Origin: Streptomyces aquilus
Lineage (GTDB): Bacteria; Actinomycetota; Actinomycetes; Streptomycetales; Streptomycetaceae
Direction of reading: 5' to 3'
DNA: 64,000 bases
NCBI RefSeq assembly: GCF_003955715.1
Contig: NZ_CP034463.1
Span: 6,262,001 to 6,326,000 of the forward strand
Below, piece after piece: positions 51,313-61,500 of this stretch. A model generated the notes under the pieces. The model saw only the letters and a list, made by a program, of their open reading frames with translations, ran no database searches and was not told the DNA's origin. Each line of letters starts with the position of its first letter. Position 1 is the first letter of the stretch. Made by a program: the position numbers and the translations under genes.

Positions 51313-52626
51313 GTGCTCACCGCGTTCGCCCGGGCGTTCAGGACGCCCGACCTGCGCAAGAAGCTGCTCTTCACGCTCGCCATCATCGTGGTGTACCGGG
51401 TCGGTACGCATATCCCGATCCCGGGCGTCGACTACAAGTCCGTCCAGCAGTGCGTCGACGAGGCGTCCGCGAACCAGGGCCTCTTCGGTCTGGTCAACAT
51501 GTTCAGCGGTGGCGCGCTGCTGCAGATCACGATCTTCGCGCTGGGGATCATGCCGTACATCACGGCGAGCATCATCCTTCAGCTGCTGACCGTCGTGATC
51601 CCGCGTCTGGAAGCCCTCAAGAAGGAGGGCCAGGCCGGCACGGCGAAGATCACGCAGTACACGCGTTACCTGACCGTCGCGCTCGCCATCCTCCAGGGCA
51701 CCGGCCTCGTCGCCACCGCCCGCAGCGGCGCCCTCTTCTCCGGCTGCACGGCCGCTTCGGGCATCGTCCCGGACCGCTCGATCTTCACCACGATCGTCAT
51801 GGTCGTCACCATGACCGCCGGTACGGCCGTCGTCATGTGGCTCGGCGAGCTCATCACCGACCGCGGCATCGGCAACGGCATGTCGATCCTGATGTTCATC
51901 TCGATCGCCGCGACGTTCCCGTCCGCGCTGTGGGCCATCAAGAAGTCCGGCACGCTGGCCGACGGCTGGATCGAGTTCGGCACCGTCATCGCGGTCGGCC
52001 TGGTCATGGTCGGCCTGGTGGTCTTCGTCGAGCAGGCCCAGCGCCGTATCCCGGTGCAGTACGCGAAGCGGATGATCGGCCGCCGCGCCTACGGCGGCAC
52101 GTCGACGTACATCCCGCTGAAGGTGAACCAGGCGGGTGTGATCCCCGTCATCTTCGCGTCGTCGCTGCTCTACATCCCGGCTCTGATCGCTCAGTTCTCG
52201 AGTGGCACGTCGAGCTGGAAGACGTGGATCGAGACCAACCTGACCAAGGGCGACCACCCGATCTACATCACGATGTACTTCTTGCTCATCGTTTTCTTCG
52301 CCTTCTTCTACGTGGCTATCTCGTTCAACCCCGAGGAAGTCGCCGACAACATGAAGAAGTATGGTGGCTTCATCCCGGGCATCCGGGCTGGCCGACCGAC
52401 CGCTGAGTACCTGTCGTACGTGCTCAACCGGATCACCTGGCCGGGTTCGCTGTACTTGGGCCTGATTGCTCTCGTCCCGACGATGGCGTTGGTTGGTTTC
52501 GGGGCAAACCAGAACTTCCCCTTCGGCGGTACCAGCATCCTGATCATCGTGGGTGTCGGTCTCGAGACGGTGAAGCAGATCGAGAGCCAGCTCCAGCAGC
52601 GCAATTACGAAGGGTTCCTCCGCTGA
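51313..52626 (+). CDS. secY: Preprotein translocase subunit SecY
   Basis: 437 residues, GTG start behind AGGAGGCACC. Ten membrane spans are visible, forming the Sec channel with SecE (at 6.2 kb). VYRVGTHIPIPGVD begins the plug region, and GGALLQITIFALGIMPYITASIILQLL is span 2. The long cytosolic loop contains QRRIPVQYAKRM. Its stop overlaps the adk ATG. Confidence 0.98.
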   Translation: MLTAFARAFRTPDLRKKLLFTLAIIVVYRVGTHIPIPGVDYKSVQQCVDEASANQGLFGLVNMFSGGALLQITIFALGIMPYITASIILQLLTVVIPRLEALKKEGQAGTAKITQYTRYLTVALAILQGTGLVATARSGALFSGCTAASGIVPDRSIFTTIVMVVTMTAGTAVVMWLGELITDRGIGNGMSILMFISIAATFPSALWAIKKSGTLADGWIEFGTVIAVGLVMVGLVVFVEQAQRRIPVQYAKRMIGRRAYGGTSTYIPLKVNQAGVIPVIFASSLLYIPALIAQFSSGTSSWKTWIETNLTKGDHPIYITMYFLLIVFFAFFYVAISFNPEEVADNMKKYGGFIPGIRAGRPTAEYLSYVLNRITWPGSLYLGLIALVPTMALVGFGANQNFPFGGTSILIIVGVGLETVKQIESQLQQRNYEGFLR

Positions 52627-53288
52627 TGCGAATCGTCCTCGTCGGGCCGCCTGGTGCCGGAAAGGGAACGCAGGCCACGCGCCTCGCCGAGAAACTGCGT
52701 GTCCCGCACATCTCCACGGGCGACCTGTTCCGCGCCAACATCAGCCAGCAGACGGAGCTCGGCAAACTCGCGAAGTCCTACATGGACGCCGGCAACCTCG
52801 TCCCCGACGAGGTGACCATCGCGATGGCCAAGGACCGTATGGAGCAGGCGGACGCCGTGAACGGCTTCCTCCTGGACGGCTTCCCGCGGAACGTCTCGCA
52901 GGCCGAGGCGCTGGACGAGCTGCTGAACACCGAGGGCATCAAGCTGGACGCCGTGCTCGACCTGGAGGCCCCGGAGGAGGAGGTCGTCAAGCGGATCGCC
53001 GGCCGGCGCATCTGCCGCAACGACTCCGCGCACGTCTTCCACGTCTCGTACAAGAAGCCCGCCAAGGAAGGCGTCTGCGACGTCTGCGGCGGCGAGCTGT
53101 ACCAGCGTGACGACGACTCCGAGGCCACCGTCCGGACGCGGCTGGAGGTCTACCACACGCAGACCGAGCCGATCATCGACTACTACAAGGCCCAGGGCCT
53201 GGTGGTGACGATCGAGGCCATGGGTCCGGTGGACGAGGTCACCACTCGTGCGCTGGCCGCGCTGAAGCGTGAGGGCGACGACCAGTAG
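52626..53288 (+). CDS. adk: Adenylate kinase
   Basis: 220 residues, ATG overlapping the secY stop (TGATG). Converts AMP + ATP to 2 ADP. P-loop GPPGAGKGTQA at residues 7-17. The LID region has a partial zinc-site pattern, CRNDSAHVFH with CDVCG further on; the second cysteine of the first pair is replaced (D or H may serve). QRDDDSEATVRTRL follows. Normal long-form length. Confidence 0.97.
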   Translation: MRIVLVGPPGAGKGTQATRLAEKLRVPHISTGDLFRANISQQTELGKLAKSYMDAGNLVPDEVTIAMAKDRMEQADAVNGFLLDGFPRNVSQAEALDELLNTEGIKLDAVLDLEAPEEEVVKRIAGRRICRNDSAHVFHVSYKKPAKEGVCDVCGGELYQRDDDSEATVRTRLEVYHTQTEPIIDYYKAQGLVVTIEAMGPVDEVTTRALAALKREGDDQ

Positions 53289-53387
53289 TCGTCGTCCTGG
53301 TACGGCCGTGGAGTCCTGAGGGACTGCACGGCCGTACTGTTGTGTAGGTAACCCGAACCCGTCGAGTCACGGAGAGCGCAGGACCCC

Positions 53388-54224
53388 ATGGTGCAGATCA
53401 AGAGCCCCGAGCAGATCGCCAAGATGCGTCAGGCGGGGCTGGTCGTCGCCGCGATCCACGCGGCCACGCGGGAGGCCGCGGTCCCCGGCGCCAGCACCAA
53501 GGACCTGGACGAGGTCGCGCGCAAGGTGATCGCCGAGCACGGCGCGAAGTCGAACTTCCTCGGGTACGGCGGTTTCCCCGCGACGATCTGCACCTCCGTC
53601 AACGAGGTCGTCGTCCATGGCATCCCCTCCGACGAGGTCGTCCTCAAGGACGGCGACATCATCTCCATCGACGCCGGCGCGATCGTCGACGGCTGGCACG
53701 GTGACGCGGCCTTCACCGCCTTCGTGGGCTCCGGTCACGCCCCGGAGCTGATCGAGCTCTCCCGGGTGACCGAGGAGTCGATGTGGGCCGGTATCGCGGC
53801 CGTGAAGCAGGGCAACCGCCTCGTGGACGTCTCCCGCGCCATCGAGACCTACATCCGCCGCCAGCCGAAGCCGGGCGGCGGCAAGTACGGGATCGTCGAG
53901 GACTACGGCGGCCACGGCATCGGCACCGAGATGCACATGGACCCGCACCTGCTGAACTACGTCGACCGGCGCCGGGGCAAGGGCCCGAAGCTGGTCCCCG
54001 GCTTCTGCCTCGCGATCGAGCCGATGGTCTCGCTGGGCACCCCGCGGACCGAGGTCCTCTCGGACGACTGGACCGTCATCACGACCGACGGCACCTGGTC
54101 CTCGCACTGGGAGCACTCGGTGGCGCTGACGGAGGAGGGCCCGCTGGTGCTCACGGCTCCCGACGGCGGCAAGGCGAAGCTCGCGGAGTACGGCGTCACG
54201 GCCGCTCCCGATCCACTGGCCTGA
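53388..54224 (+). CDS. map: Methionine aminopeptidase, type I
   Basis: 278 residues, ATG start. Removes the N-terminal methionine from new proteins. The five metal ligands of the pita-bread fold are in view: IDAGAIVDGWHGDAAFT (two Asp), GGHGIGTEMH (His), CLAIEPM (Glu) and HWEHSVALTE (Glu). No zinc-finger extension. A 99-base gap follows adk. Confidence 0.97.
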   Translation: MVQIKSPEQIAKMRQAGLVVAAIHAATREAAVPGASTKDLDEVARKVIAEHGAKSNFLGYGGFPATICTSVNEVVVHGIPSDEVVLKDGDIISIDAGAIVDGWHGDAAFTAFVGSGHAPELIELSRVTEESMWAGIAAVKQGNRLVDVSRAIETYIRRQPKPGGGKYGIVEDYGGHGIGTEMHMDPHLLNYVDRRRGKGPKLVPGFCLAIEPMVSLGTPRTEVLSDDWTVITTDGTWSSHWEHSVALTEEGPLVLTAPDGGKAKLAEYGVTAAPDPLA

Positions 54225-54393
54225 GAACAAGCGTGCTTAAGGATCTCCGCGCCGGGGCATTCTTCCTCGATTCGTCTTTCCGGGTGCGCTGACGTAGACT
54301 GACTCGTCGGCTCTCGTGCACCCGCATGTCCGCATGCTCCCGTAAGGGAAAAGTGCGGGAGTCGATCAAGGTAGTCGATTCGAAGGGCGAAGC

Positions 54394-54615
54394 GTGGCCA
54401 AGAAGCAAGGTGCCATCGAGATCGAGGGCACTGTCGTCGAGTCTCTTCCGAACGCCATGTTCAAGGTCGAGCTCCAGAACGGCCACCAGGTCCTGGCACA
54501 CATCAGCGGCAAGATGCGTATGCACTACATCCGCATCCTCCCTGACGACCGGGTCGTGGTGGAGCTGTCTCCGTACGACCTGACGCGTGGCCGGATCGTC
54601 TACCGCTACAAGTAG
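54394..54615 (+). CDS. infA: Translation initiation factor IF-1
   Basis: 73 residues, GTG start behind GAAGGGCGAAGC. OB-fold: [74 protein letters not shown] at 54295-54300 may be the -10 of its own promoter, though no good -35 is seen. Confidence 0.97.
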   Translation: MAKKQGAIEIEGTVVESLPNAMFKVELQNGHQVLAHISGKMRMHYIRILPDDRVVVELSPYDLTRGRIVYRYK

Positions 54616-54674
54616 ATCTTGCCCGCATCCCGTCCTCGGACGGGGTGGTGGCACTGACCCGGAGAACCTCACCA

Positions 54675-54788
54675 ATGAAGGTCAAGCCGAGCGTCAAGAA
54701 GATCTGCGACAAGTGCAGGGTGATCCGCCGTCACGGTCGGGTCATGGTCATCTGCGAGAACCCGCGCCACAAGCAGCGCCAGGGCTGA
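54675..54788 (+). CDS. rpmJ: 50S ribosomal protein L36
   Basis: 37 residues, ATG start behind CCGGAGAACC. Zinc form: ICDKC (C11, C14) with a later Cys and His ([10 protein letters not shown]). A 193-base gap precedes rpsM. Confidence 0.97.
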   Translation: MKVKPSVKKICDKCRVIRRHGRVMVICENPRHKQRQG

Positions 54789-54981
54789 CGCACGACCAAT
54801 CCCTCTGCATCGACATCGCAGAGATTCGCGCGACGCGAGCTGAATTGTTCATACGCAGGACCCAGGCGGCGTACGTCGTCTGACACCCTCGGTTCGGAGG
54901 CCGAGGACCCAGTTCGTACCTGGTACGGCGGCTGGGAGCCGGTTCTGCGGAAGACCTCCGAAGATCACCAGGAGCCATTGA

Positions 54982-55362
54982 ATGGCACGCGTTTCCGGTG
55001 TTGACATCCCGCGCGACAAGCGCGTGGAGGTCGCCCTCACCTACGTGTTCGGCATCGGCCGGACCCTCTCCCAGCAGACGCTGGCGGAGACCGGTATCGA
55101 CCCGAACACCCGCGTTCGCGACCTCTCCGAGGAGCAGCTCGTCGCGATTCGTGAGTACGTCGACAGCAACATCAAGACCGAGGGTGACCTCCGTCGCGAG
55201 ATCCAGGCCGACATCCGCCGCAAGGTCGAGATCGGCTGCTACCAGGGTCTCCGTCACCGTCGTGGTCTGCCCGTCCGCGGTCAGCGTACGAGCACGAACG
55301 CCCGCACCCGCAAGGGCCCGCGTCGCGCCATCGCCGGTAAGAAGAAGCCGGGCAAGAAGTAG
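54982..55362 (+). CDS. rpsM: 30S ribosomal protein S13
   Basis: 126 residues, ATG behind [36 protein letters not shown] and [24 protein letters not shown] are diagnostic. Opens the alpha operon. Confidence 0.98.
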   Translation: MARVSGVDIPRDKRVEVALTYVFGIGRTLSQQTLAETGIDPNTRVRDLSEEQLVAIREYVDSNIKTEGDLRREIQADIRRKVEIGCYQGLRHRRGLPVRGQRTSTNARTRKGPRRAIAGKKKPGKK

Positions 55363-55432
55363 TCCTCAGCGGACAACGCTTCATCAGCGGTCTTCGCTGT
55401 AGGACCGACCACCTCCCCGTAGGAGTTAGTAG

Positions 55433-55837
55433 ATGCCCCCCAAGGGTCGTCAGGGCGCTGCCAAGAAGGTGCGCCGCAAGGAAAAGAAGAACGTCGCTCA
55501 CGGCCACGCGCACATCAAGAGCACGTTCAACAACACGATCGTCTCGATCACGGACCCCTCGGGCAACGTGATCTCCTGGGCCTCCGCCGGCCACGTCGGC
55601 TTCAAGGGCTCGCGCAAGTCCACCCCCTTCGCCGCGCAGATGGCCGCCGAGTCGGCCGCCCGCCGCGCGCAGGAGCACGGCATGCGCAAGGTCGACGTCT
55701 TCGTGAAGGGCCCGGGTTCCGGTCGTGAGACCGCGATCCGCTCCCTCCAGGCCACGGGCCTCGAGGTCGGCTCCATTCAGGACGTCACGCCCACCCCGCA
55801 CAACGGCTGCCGTCCGCCGAAGCGTCGTCGCGTCTGA
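55433..55837 (+). CDS. rpsK: 30S ribosomal protein S11
   Basis: 134 residues, ATG behind [32 protein letters not shown] and [37 protein letters not shown] are typical. The next gene is rpoA; rpsD, found here in E. coli, is absent, as known for Streptomyces. Confidence 0.98.
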   Translation: MPPKGRQGAAKKVRRKEKKNVAHGHAHIKSTFNNTIVSITDPSGNVISWASAGHVGFKGSRKSTPFAAQMAAESAARRAQEHGMRKVDVFVKGPGSGRETAIRSLQATGLEVGSIQDVTPTPHNGCRPPKRRRV

Positions 55838-55950
55838 CCTCGCTTCGCAGGGCTTCTCGGGCGGTACGGCTCTTCTGAGTCGTATCGCCCGTACCCTTGT
55901 CACATATCAGGGCGTCAAATAGCGGGCGCCCCTGACAGAAGGAACGCAAC

Positions 55951-56973
55951 ATGCTGATCGCTCAGCGTCCCTCGTTGACCGAAGAGGTCGTCGACGAGTT
56001 CCGCTCCCGGTTCGTGATCGAGCCGCTGGAGCCGGGCTTCGGCTACACCCTCGGCAACTCCCTGCGCCGCACCCTCCTGTCGTCGATCCCCGGCGCTGCT
56101 GTCACCAGCATCCGCATCGACGGTGTCCTGCACGAGTTCACCACCGTGCCGGGCGTCAAGGAGGACGTCACCGACCTGATCCTCAACATCAAGCAGCTGG
56201 TCGTCTCCTCGGAGCACGACGAGCCGGTCGTGATGTACCTGCGCAAGCAGGGCCCGGGTCTGGTCACCGCCGCCGACATCGCGCCCCCGGCCGGTGTCGA
56301 GGTGCACAACCCCGACCTGGTCCTCGCCACGCTCAACGGCAAGGGCAAGCTGGAGATGGAGCTGACGGTCGAGCGTGGCCGCGGTTACGTCTCCGCCGTG
56401 CAGAACAAGCAGGTGGGCCAGGAGATCGGCCGTATCCCGGTCGACTCCATCTACTCGCCGGTGCTGAAGGTCACGTACAAGGTCGAGGCCACGCGTGTCG
56501 AGCAGCGCACCGACTTCGACAAGCTGATCGTCGACGTCGAGACCAAGCAGGCCATGCGTCCGCGTGACGCCATGGCGTCGGCCGGTAAGACGCTGGTCGA
56601 GCTGTTCGGTCTCGCCCGCGAGCTGAACATCGACGCCGAGGGCATCGACATGGGCCCGTCCCCCACGGACGCCGCCCTGGCCGCCGACCTCGCGCTGCCG
56701 ATCGAGGAGCTGGAGCTCACGGTCCGCTCCTACAACTGCCTCAAGCGTGAGGGCATCCACTCCGTGGGTGAGCTCGTCGCCCGCTCCGAGGCCGACCTCC
56801 TGGACATCCGCAACTTCGGTGCGAAGTCCATCGACGAGGTCAAGGCGAAGCTGGCCGGCATGGGCCTGGCCCTCAAGGACAGCCCGCCCGGATTCGACCC
56901 GACCGCCGCCGCCGACGCCTTCGGCGCCGACGACGACGCGGACGCGGGTTTTGTGGAGACCGAGCAGTACTGA
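55951..56973 (+). CDS. rpoA: DNA-directed RNA polymerase subunit alpha
   Basis: 340 residues, ATG start. N-terminal dimerisation domain ([24 protein letters not shown]) and C-terminal domain contacting UP elements and activators ([54 protein letters not shown]). An acidic tail ([18 protein letters not shown]) ends it. The alphaCTD is complete. Confidence 0.98.
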   Translation: MLIAQRPSLTEEVVDEFRSRFVIEPLEPGFGYTLGNSLRRTLLSSIPGAAVTSIRIDGVLHEFTTVPGVKEDVTDLILNIKQLVVSSEHDEPVVMYLRKQGPGLVTAADIAPPAGVEVHNPDLVLATLNGKGKLEMELTVERGRGYVSAVQNKQVGQEIGRIPVDSIYSPVLKVTYKVEATRVEQRTDFDKLIVDVETKQAMRPRDAMASAGKTLVELFGLARELNIDAEGIDMGPSPTDAALAADLALPIEELELTVRSYNCLKREGIHSVGELVARSEADLLDIRNFGAKSIDEVKAKLAGMGLALKDSPPGFDPTAAADAFGADDDADAGFVETEQY

Positions 56974-57077
56974 TCAGTTCCTGATCATTGCCTGACCGGT
57001 CGTTGCCGGTGAGCATCCGCTCATCGGGTTCCTGACCCCGGTACCTGATACGGCCGGGGCAGACCAAGGAGAAAGAA

Positions 57078-57593
57078 ATGCCGAAGCCCACCAAGGGTGC
57101 CCGTCTGGGCGGCAGCGCCGCGCACGAGAAGCTGCTCCTCGCGAACCTCGCGAAGTCGCTCTTCGAGCACGGCCGCATCACCACCACCGAGGCGAAGGCC
57201 CGCCGTCTGCGGCCGTACGCCGAGCGTCTGGTGACCAAGGCGAAGAAGGGCGACCTTCACAACCGCCGCCAGGTGCTCCAGGTCATCACGGACAAGAGCG
57301 TCGTGCACACGCTCTTCACCGAGATCGGCCCGCGGTACGAGAACCGTCCGGGTGGCTACACCCGTATCACCAAGATCGGTAACCGTCGTGGCGACAACGC
57401 GCCCATGGCTGTCATCGAGCTGGTCGAGGCGCTGACGGTCGCGCAGCAGGCGACGGGTGAGGCCGAGGCCGCGACGAAGCGTGCCGCCAAGGACGCCGAG
57501 GCCGCTGCTCCGGCTGCCGAGGAGACCAAGGTCGACACGACCAAGGCCGACGAGGTCGAGGACGCTGCCGCCGAGGAGTCCAAGGACGCCTGA
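57078..57593 (+). CDS. rplQ: 50S ribosomal protein L17
   Basis: 171 residues, ATG start. The core ends about residue 120 ([10 protein letters not shown]). The rest is an Ala/Glu/Lys-rich acidic tail ending [12 protein letters not shown], a common actinobacterial extension. A terminator follows. Confidence 0.97.
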   Translation: MPKPTKGARLGGSAAHEKLLLANLAKSLFEHGRITTTEAKARRLRPYAERLVTKAKKGDLHNRRQVLQVITDKSVVHTLFTEIGPRYENRPGGYTRITKIGNRRGDNAPMAVIELVEALTVAQQATGEAEAATKRAAKDAEAAAPAAEETKVDTTKADEVEDAAAEESKDA

Positions 57594-57611
57594 GGCTCTG
57601 CCTGAGCGTTG

Positions 57612-57645
57612 AGCGGGTCCGTTCCTTTCGGGGAGCGGGCCCGCT
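57612..57645 (+). terminator. Terminator after rplQ
   Basis: AGCGGGTCCG (57612-57621) pairs with CGGGCCCGCT (57636-57645), one G-U, then TTGCT. truA starts 26 bases later. Confidence 0.75.
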
Positions 57646-57670
57646 TTGCTGTTGCTGAGAGGATCTGTGT

Positions 57671-58525
57671 GTGAGTGACGAAGTTGAGCCCGGGTTCGTA
57701 CGTGTCCGTCTTGACCTGTCCTACGACGGGACCGAGTTCTCCGGCTGGGCCAAGCAGGCCGGGGGGCGGCGGACCGTGCAGGGGGAGATCGAGGACGCCC
57801 TGCGGACGGTGACGCGGTCGGGCGGGACGACGTACGAGCTGACCGTGGCCGGGCGGACCGATGCCGGGGTGCATGCCCGGGGGCAGGTCGCGCATGTCGA
57901 TCTGCCGGAGGCCGTCTGGCGCGAGCACCACGAGAAGCTGCTCAAGCGGCTTGCCGGGCGGCTGCCGAAGGACGTGCGGGTGTGGGCGCTGCGGGAGGCG
58001 CCGAGCGGGTTCAACGCGCGGTTCTCGGCGGTGTGGCGGCGGTACGCGTACCGGGTGACGGACAATCCGGGCGGCGTGGACCCGCTGCTGCGCCATCACG
58101 TGCTGTGGCACGACTGGCCGCTCGACGTCGACGCCATGAACGAGGCGGCCGAACGGCTGCTCGGGGAGCACGACTTCGCCGCGTACTGCAAGAAGCGGGA
58201 GGGGGCGACGACGATCCGTACGCTCCAGGAGCTTCGGCTGGAGCGGGGCGCGGACGGGATCATCACGGCGACGGTCCGGGCGGACGCCTTCTGCCACAAC
58301 ATGGTGCGGTCGCTGATCGGGGCGCTGCTGTTCGTGGGGGACGGGCACCGGCCGAGCGACTGGCCGGGGAAGGTGCTGGCCGCGGGGGTCAGGGACTCCG
58401 CTGTGCATGTCGTACGGCCGCATGGGCTGACGTTGGAGGAGGTCGGGTATCCGGCGGACGAGTTGCTGGCCGCGCGGAACAAGGAGGCGCGGAATCGGCG
58501 GTCGTTGCCGGGAGGTTGTTGCTGA
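57671..58525 (+). CDS. truA: tRNA pseudouridine(38-40) synthase TruA
   Basis: 284 residues, GTG start. Makes pseudouridine in the tRNA anticodon stem. The catalytic aspartate is D64 in [13 protein letters not shown]. Also typical are [15 protein letters not shown] near the start, [19 protein letters not shown], and the C-terminal [10 protein letters not shown]. Its stop lies at the edge of a bidirectional terminator. Confidence 0.97.
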   Translation: MSDEVEPGFVRVRLDLSYDGTEFSGWAKQAGGRRTVQGEIEDALRTVTRSGGTTYELTVAGRTDAGVHARGQVAHVDLPEAVWREHHEKLLKRLAGRLPKDVRVWALREAPSGFNARFSAVWRRYAYRVTDNPGGVDPLLRHHVLWHDWPLDVDAMNEAAERLLGEHDFAAYCKKREGATTIRTLQELRLERGADGIITATVRADAFCHNMVRSLIGALLFVGDGHRPSDWPGKVLAAGVRDSAVHVVRPHGLTLEEVGYPADELLAARNKEARNRRSLPGGCC

Positions 58526-58562
58526 GCCCCGCCCCCCGGGCCGGTGGCCGGGGGGCGGGGCT
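58525..58562. terminator. Bidirectional terminator between truA and the convergent gene
   Basis: AGCCCCGCCCCCCGG (58525-58539) pairs perfectly with CCGGGGGGCGGGGCT (58548-58562). It begins at the last base of the truA stop and serves both genes. Confidence 0.92.
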
Positions 58563-58587
58563 CGTCACAGCCGGGGTGAGGTCTGGC

Positions 58588-61500
58588 TCACTGCTTGACG
58601 GTGAAGTACTGCCAGGCGCCCCAGGTGCTGAGGTTGGTCGTGTCCGTGCTGCTGTGGACGTACTGCGCGGCGATGCGGTACTTGCGGTCGACGGAACTGC
58701 TCAGAGACATCGTGTGGCGGCCGGTGCTGCTGGAGCTGAGCGCGGCGCACGACGTGGTGCTCTGGGTGTGCCAGGCGCCGCTGTAGTAGCGCTGTACGCG
58801 GTACTTCACGCACTGGCCGTGCTTGTTGGGTGCGACGGTGACGTCGAGCTGCTCCTTGGCGGTGTGGTGGTACACCCGGTAGAGGGTGCTGCCGTAGCGC
58901 GTACTCGTGTAGTAGCCGGAGAGTTTCTCCGTGACCCGCACGTAGGTCTGCACCGTCTTGGCGACGGTCTTCGGGGCGTACCGGTAGTCGCCGGCGAACA
59001 CCGCGCTGAAGGTGGTGTTGCGGGTGAGCTTGTAGGACGCCGTCACATTGCCCTGGGAGTCCACGGTGCCCGACTTCACCAGGACCGAGGTGCCGCCGTA
59101 CGGCTTGGCGTAGATCGAGACCGTGCGCTTGTTGTAGGTCGTGCCCAGGTGGGCGGTGATCTTCCCGTACTGGGCGTACTTGTACGTCGCGTGGTCGGCG
59201 GCGATCGTCAGGGTCGTCGCGGCCCGGGACACCTGGACGGTGGCGGTGGAGGTGGCGGACTTGTGCGAGACATCGCCGGCGTAGGTCACCTTGTAGGTGT
59301 TGGCGCCGCCGATCTGTGGGGTGTCCTTGAAGGTGAAGGTGCCGTTCGTGGCGACCTTGGCGTCGGCGAGCGCCACCCCGGACGAATGCCCGAGGTCGGT
59401 CTTCGTGACCTTGACGACCTGGCCGGTGGTGAAGGGGGCGCCGGAGAGCGTGCCGGTCACGGTGAGGGCCGTGGCGCGAGGGGCGGTGCCCGGGGCCGAC
59501 AGGGCGACCGTGCCGGGCAGCTTGGCCGCCTGGACCAGGCTCGTGGCGGTCGCCGTCTCGTGGGTGGCGTCGCCCGCGTAGCTCGCGGCGTAGGTGTAGG
59601 TGCCTTCCGCGGGCGGGGTGTCGGTGAACTCGAAGGAGCCGTCCGCCGCCGCCGACACCTCGGTCAGCGCCGTTCCGTTCCGGGTGACGCTCAGCTTCTG
59701 GCCCGCGGCGAGTGCCTCGGTCGAGGCCAGCGTGCCGCTGACGGTCAGCGACCGGCCGGGGACGGCGGTGCCGGGGGCGATGAGGTCGAGCGCCACCGAG
59801 GCCTTGGTGGCCGGGGCCGGCCCCTGGCTGACGACCAGGCCACTCACCGTCTGGGCGTCGGCGCTGTCGCCCGTGCCGCCGGAGAGGGCGAGGAGGGCGT
59901 TGGAGGGCAGCGTCTTCGGTGTGGCGTCCAGGACCTGCGTCCCGTCGATCCACACGTACACATGGCCGGCCTCCACCAGGACGTCCATCTGGTGGGTGCC
60001 CTGGCGCAGGGCCGTGGCGAGTTTGACCGTCGACTGGTAGTCGATCGTGGAGGAGTCGGCCGAACTGGTGCCGACGCCCACGAAGTTCATCGCCTGGAGT
60101 TTGTCCTCCCAGCCGGTGTCGAAGGCGATCACCGTGCCGGGCCGGCCCGCGATGCCGAGTCCGGTGCCGACCGCGCCCACTGCCGAGGCGGAGTTCTTGG
60201 CGGGGTCGAGGAGGGAGAGCGTCATGCCCGTTCCTCCGGTGCCGGGACCGAACTGCGTGGTGAAGGTGGCCCGCAGACCGTCGGTGCGCAGCGGCTCGGG
60301 GTACACCGCCGTGCCCGCCTGCCAGGTGGTGGCCGGGGTCAGCTGGACGCTGCCGTCGTCGGCGGAGACCGCCGAGCCGTTGGTCTGCCACCCCTCGTCC
60401 TTGACCGAGGTGGTCGTGGCGGTACCCGTGCCGGTGCCCTTGATCGTCACGTACATGGCGCCCTGGGCGGCGCCGTTGTCGTCCTCCCCGGTGCCGGTGA
60501 CCTCGTAGAAGGCGCTCAGGTCCGAGGCCGAGCGCGGAGTGAACGTCACGCTCTGCACGGCGGTCTGCTCGGGGCCGATGACCAGGCCTTCGGACAGTTG
60601 CACCGCGCTGTTGAAGTCACCCGTCGGCGCCTTGGCCTTGGTCACCTTCACCGGGATGTTGCCGGTGTTGGTGATGCTGAACGAGAGCGACCTGGAACTG
60701 CCGATCGGAACCGTCCCGAAGTCCAGCGAGCTCGTGGAGAACTCCAGGTGCCCCTGACCGGTGACGGGCGTCCCGTTGACCGGCACGCTCAGGGTGTGTG
60801 TCGCGCCGCCGCTGCTGCTGCTGACCACGAGGGCGTCGCTGTCCTGCTGGTCGCCGACCGGTGCGTAGGTGACCGAGAGGACGAACGAGCCGCCCGGCGG
60901 TACGACCGTGCCCGCGTCCGGCAGGCCCGAGGTGGTGAACGCTCCGCTGGGCGAGTCGACCGAGTCGATCGTCTCCGGCTCGGTGCCGGTGTTGGTGATC
61001 TGCAGGTTCAGCGTCGAGGTGCTGCCGGTGGGTACTTCCTTGAAGTCCATGGCGGCGGGTGCCGCTCCGAGGCCGGGTCTGGTGCCCACGCCGTGCAGGG
61101 CGAAGACCAGCTTCTGGCCGTCCGACAGGTTCGCGGTCAGTGTGCCGCTGATGCCGCCGGTGGTCGTGGGGGCGAAGGTGATCGGTACGTCCAGGCCGGC
61201 GTCCGCCGCCAGTGCCCGGGGCTGCTCGGCCGTGGGCACGGCGGACGGGTCGACCGAGAACGCGCCGGAGGCCTTGAGTCCGGTGACGGAGACGTCCTGG
61301 GTGGCGGTCAGCTTCATGTCGGCGGACTTCGTGCCGCCGACGCCGACCTGGCCGAAGTCGAGGGAGGACGCGGTCAGAGCGGTCCTGGCCGGGCTGCCGA
61401 AGCCGTAGAGCACACCGTCGCGGGTGCCGACGTACACCTTGCCCTGGTCCGCGGTCGGGGTGACGAACTTCGCCGCCGTGCCGATCGGCGCGGACCACAG

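Noticed and set aside
55838..55950. Missing rpsD between rpsK and rpoA as a deletion
   Set aside because: The rpsD gene is encoded elsewhere in streptomycetes; this order is normal for them.
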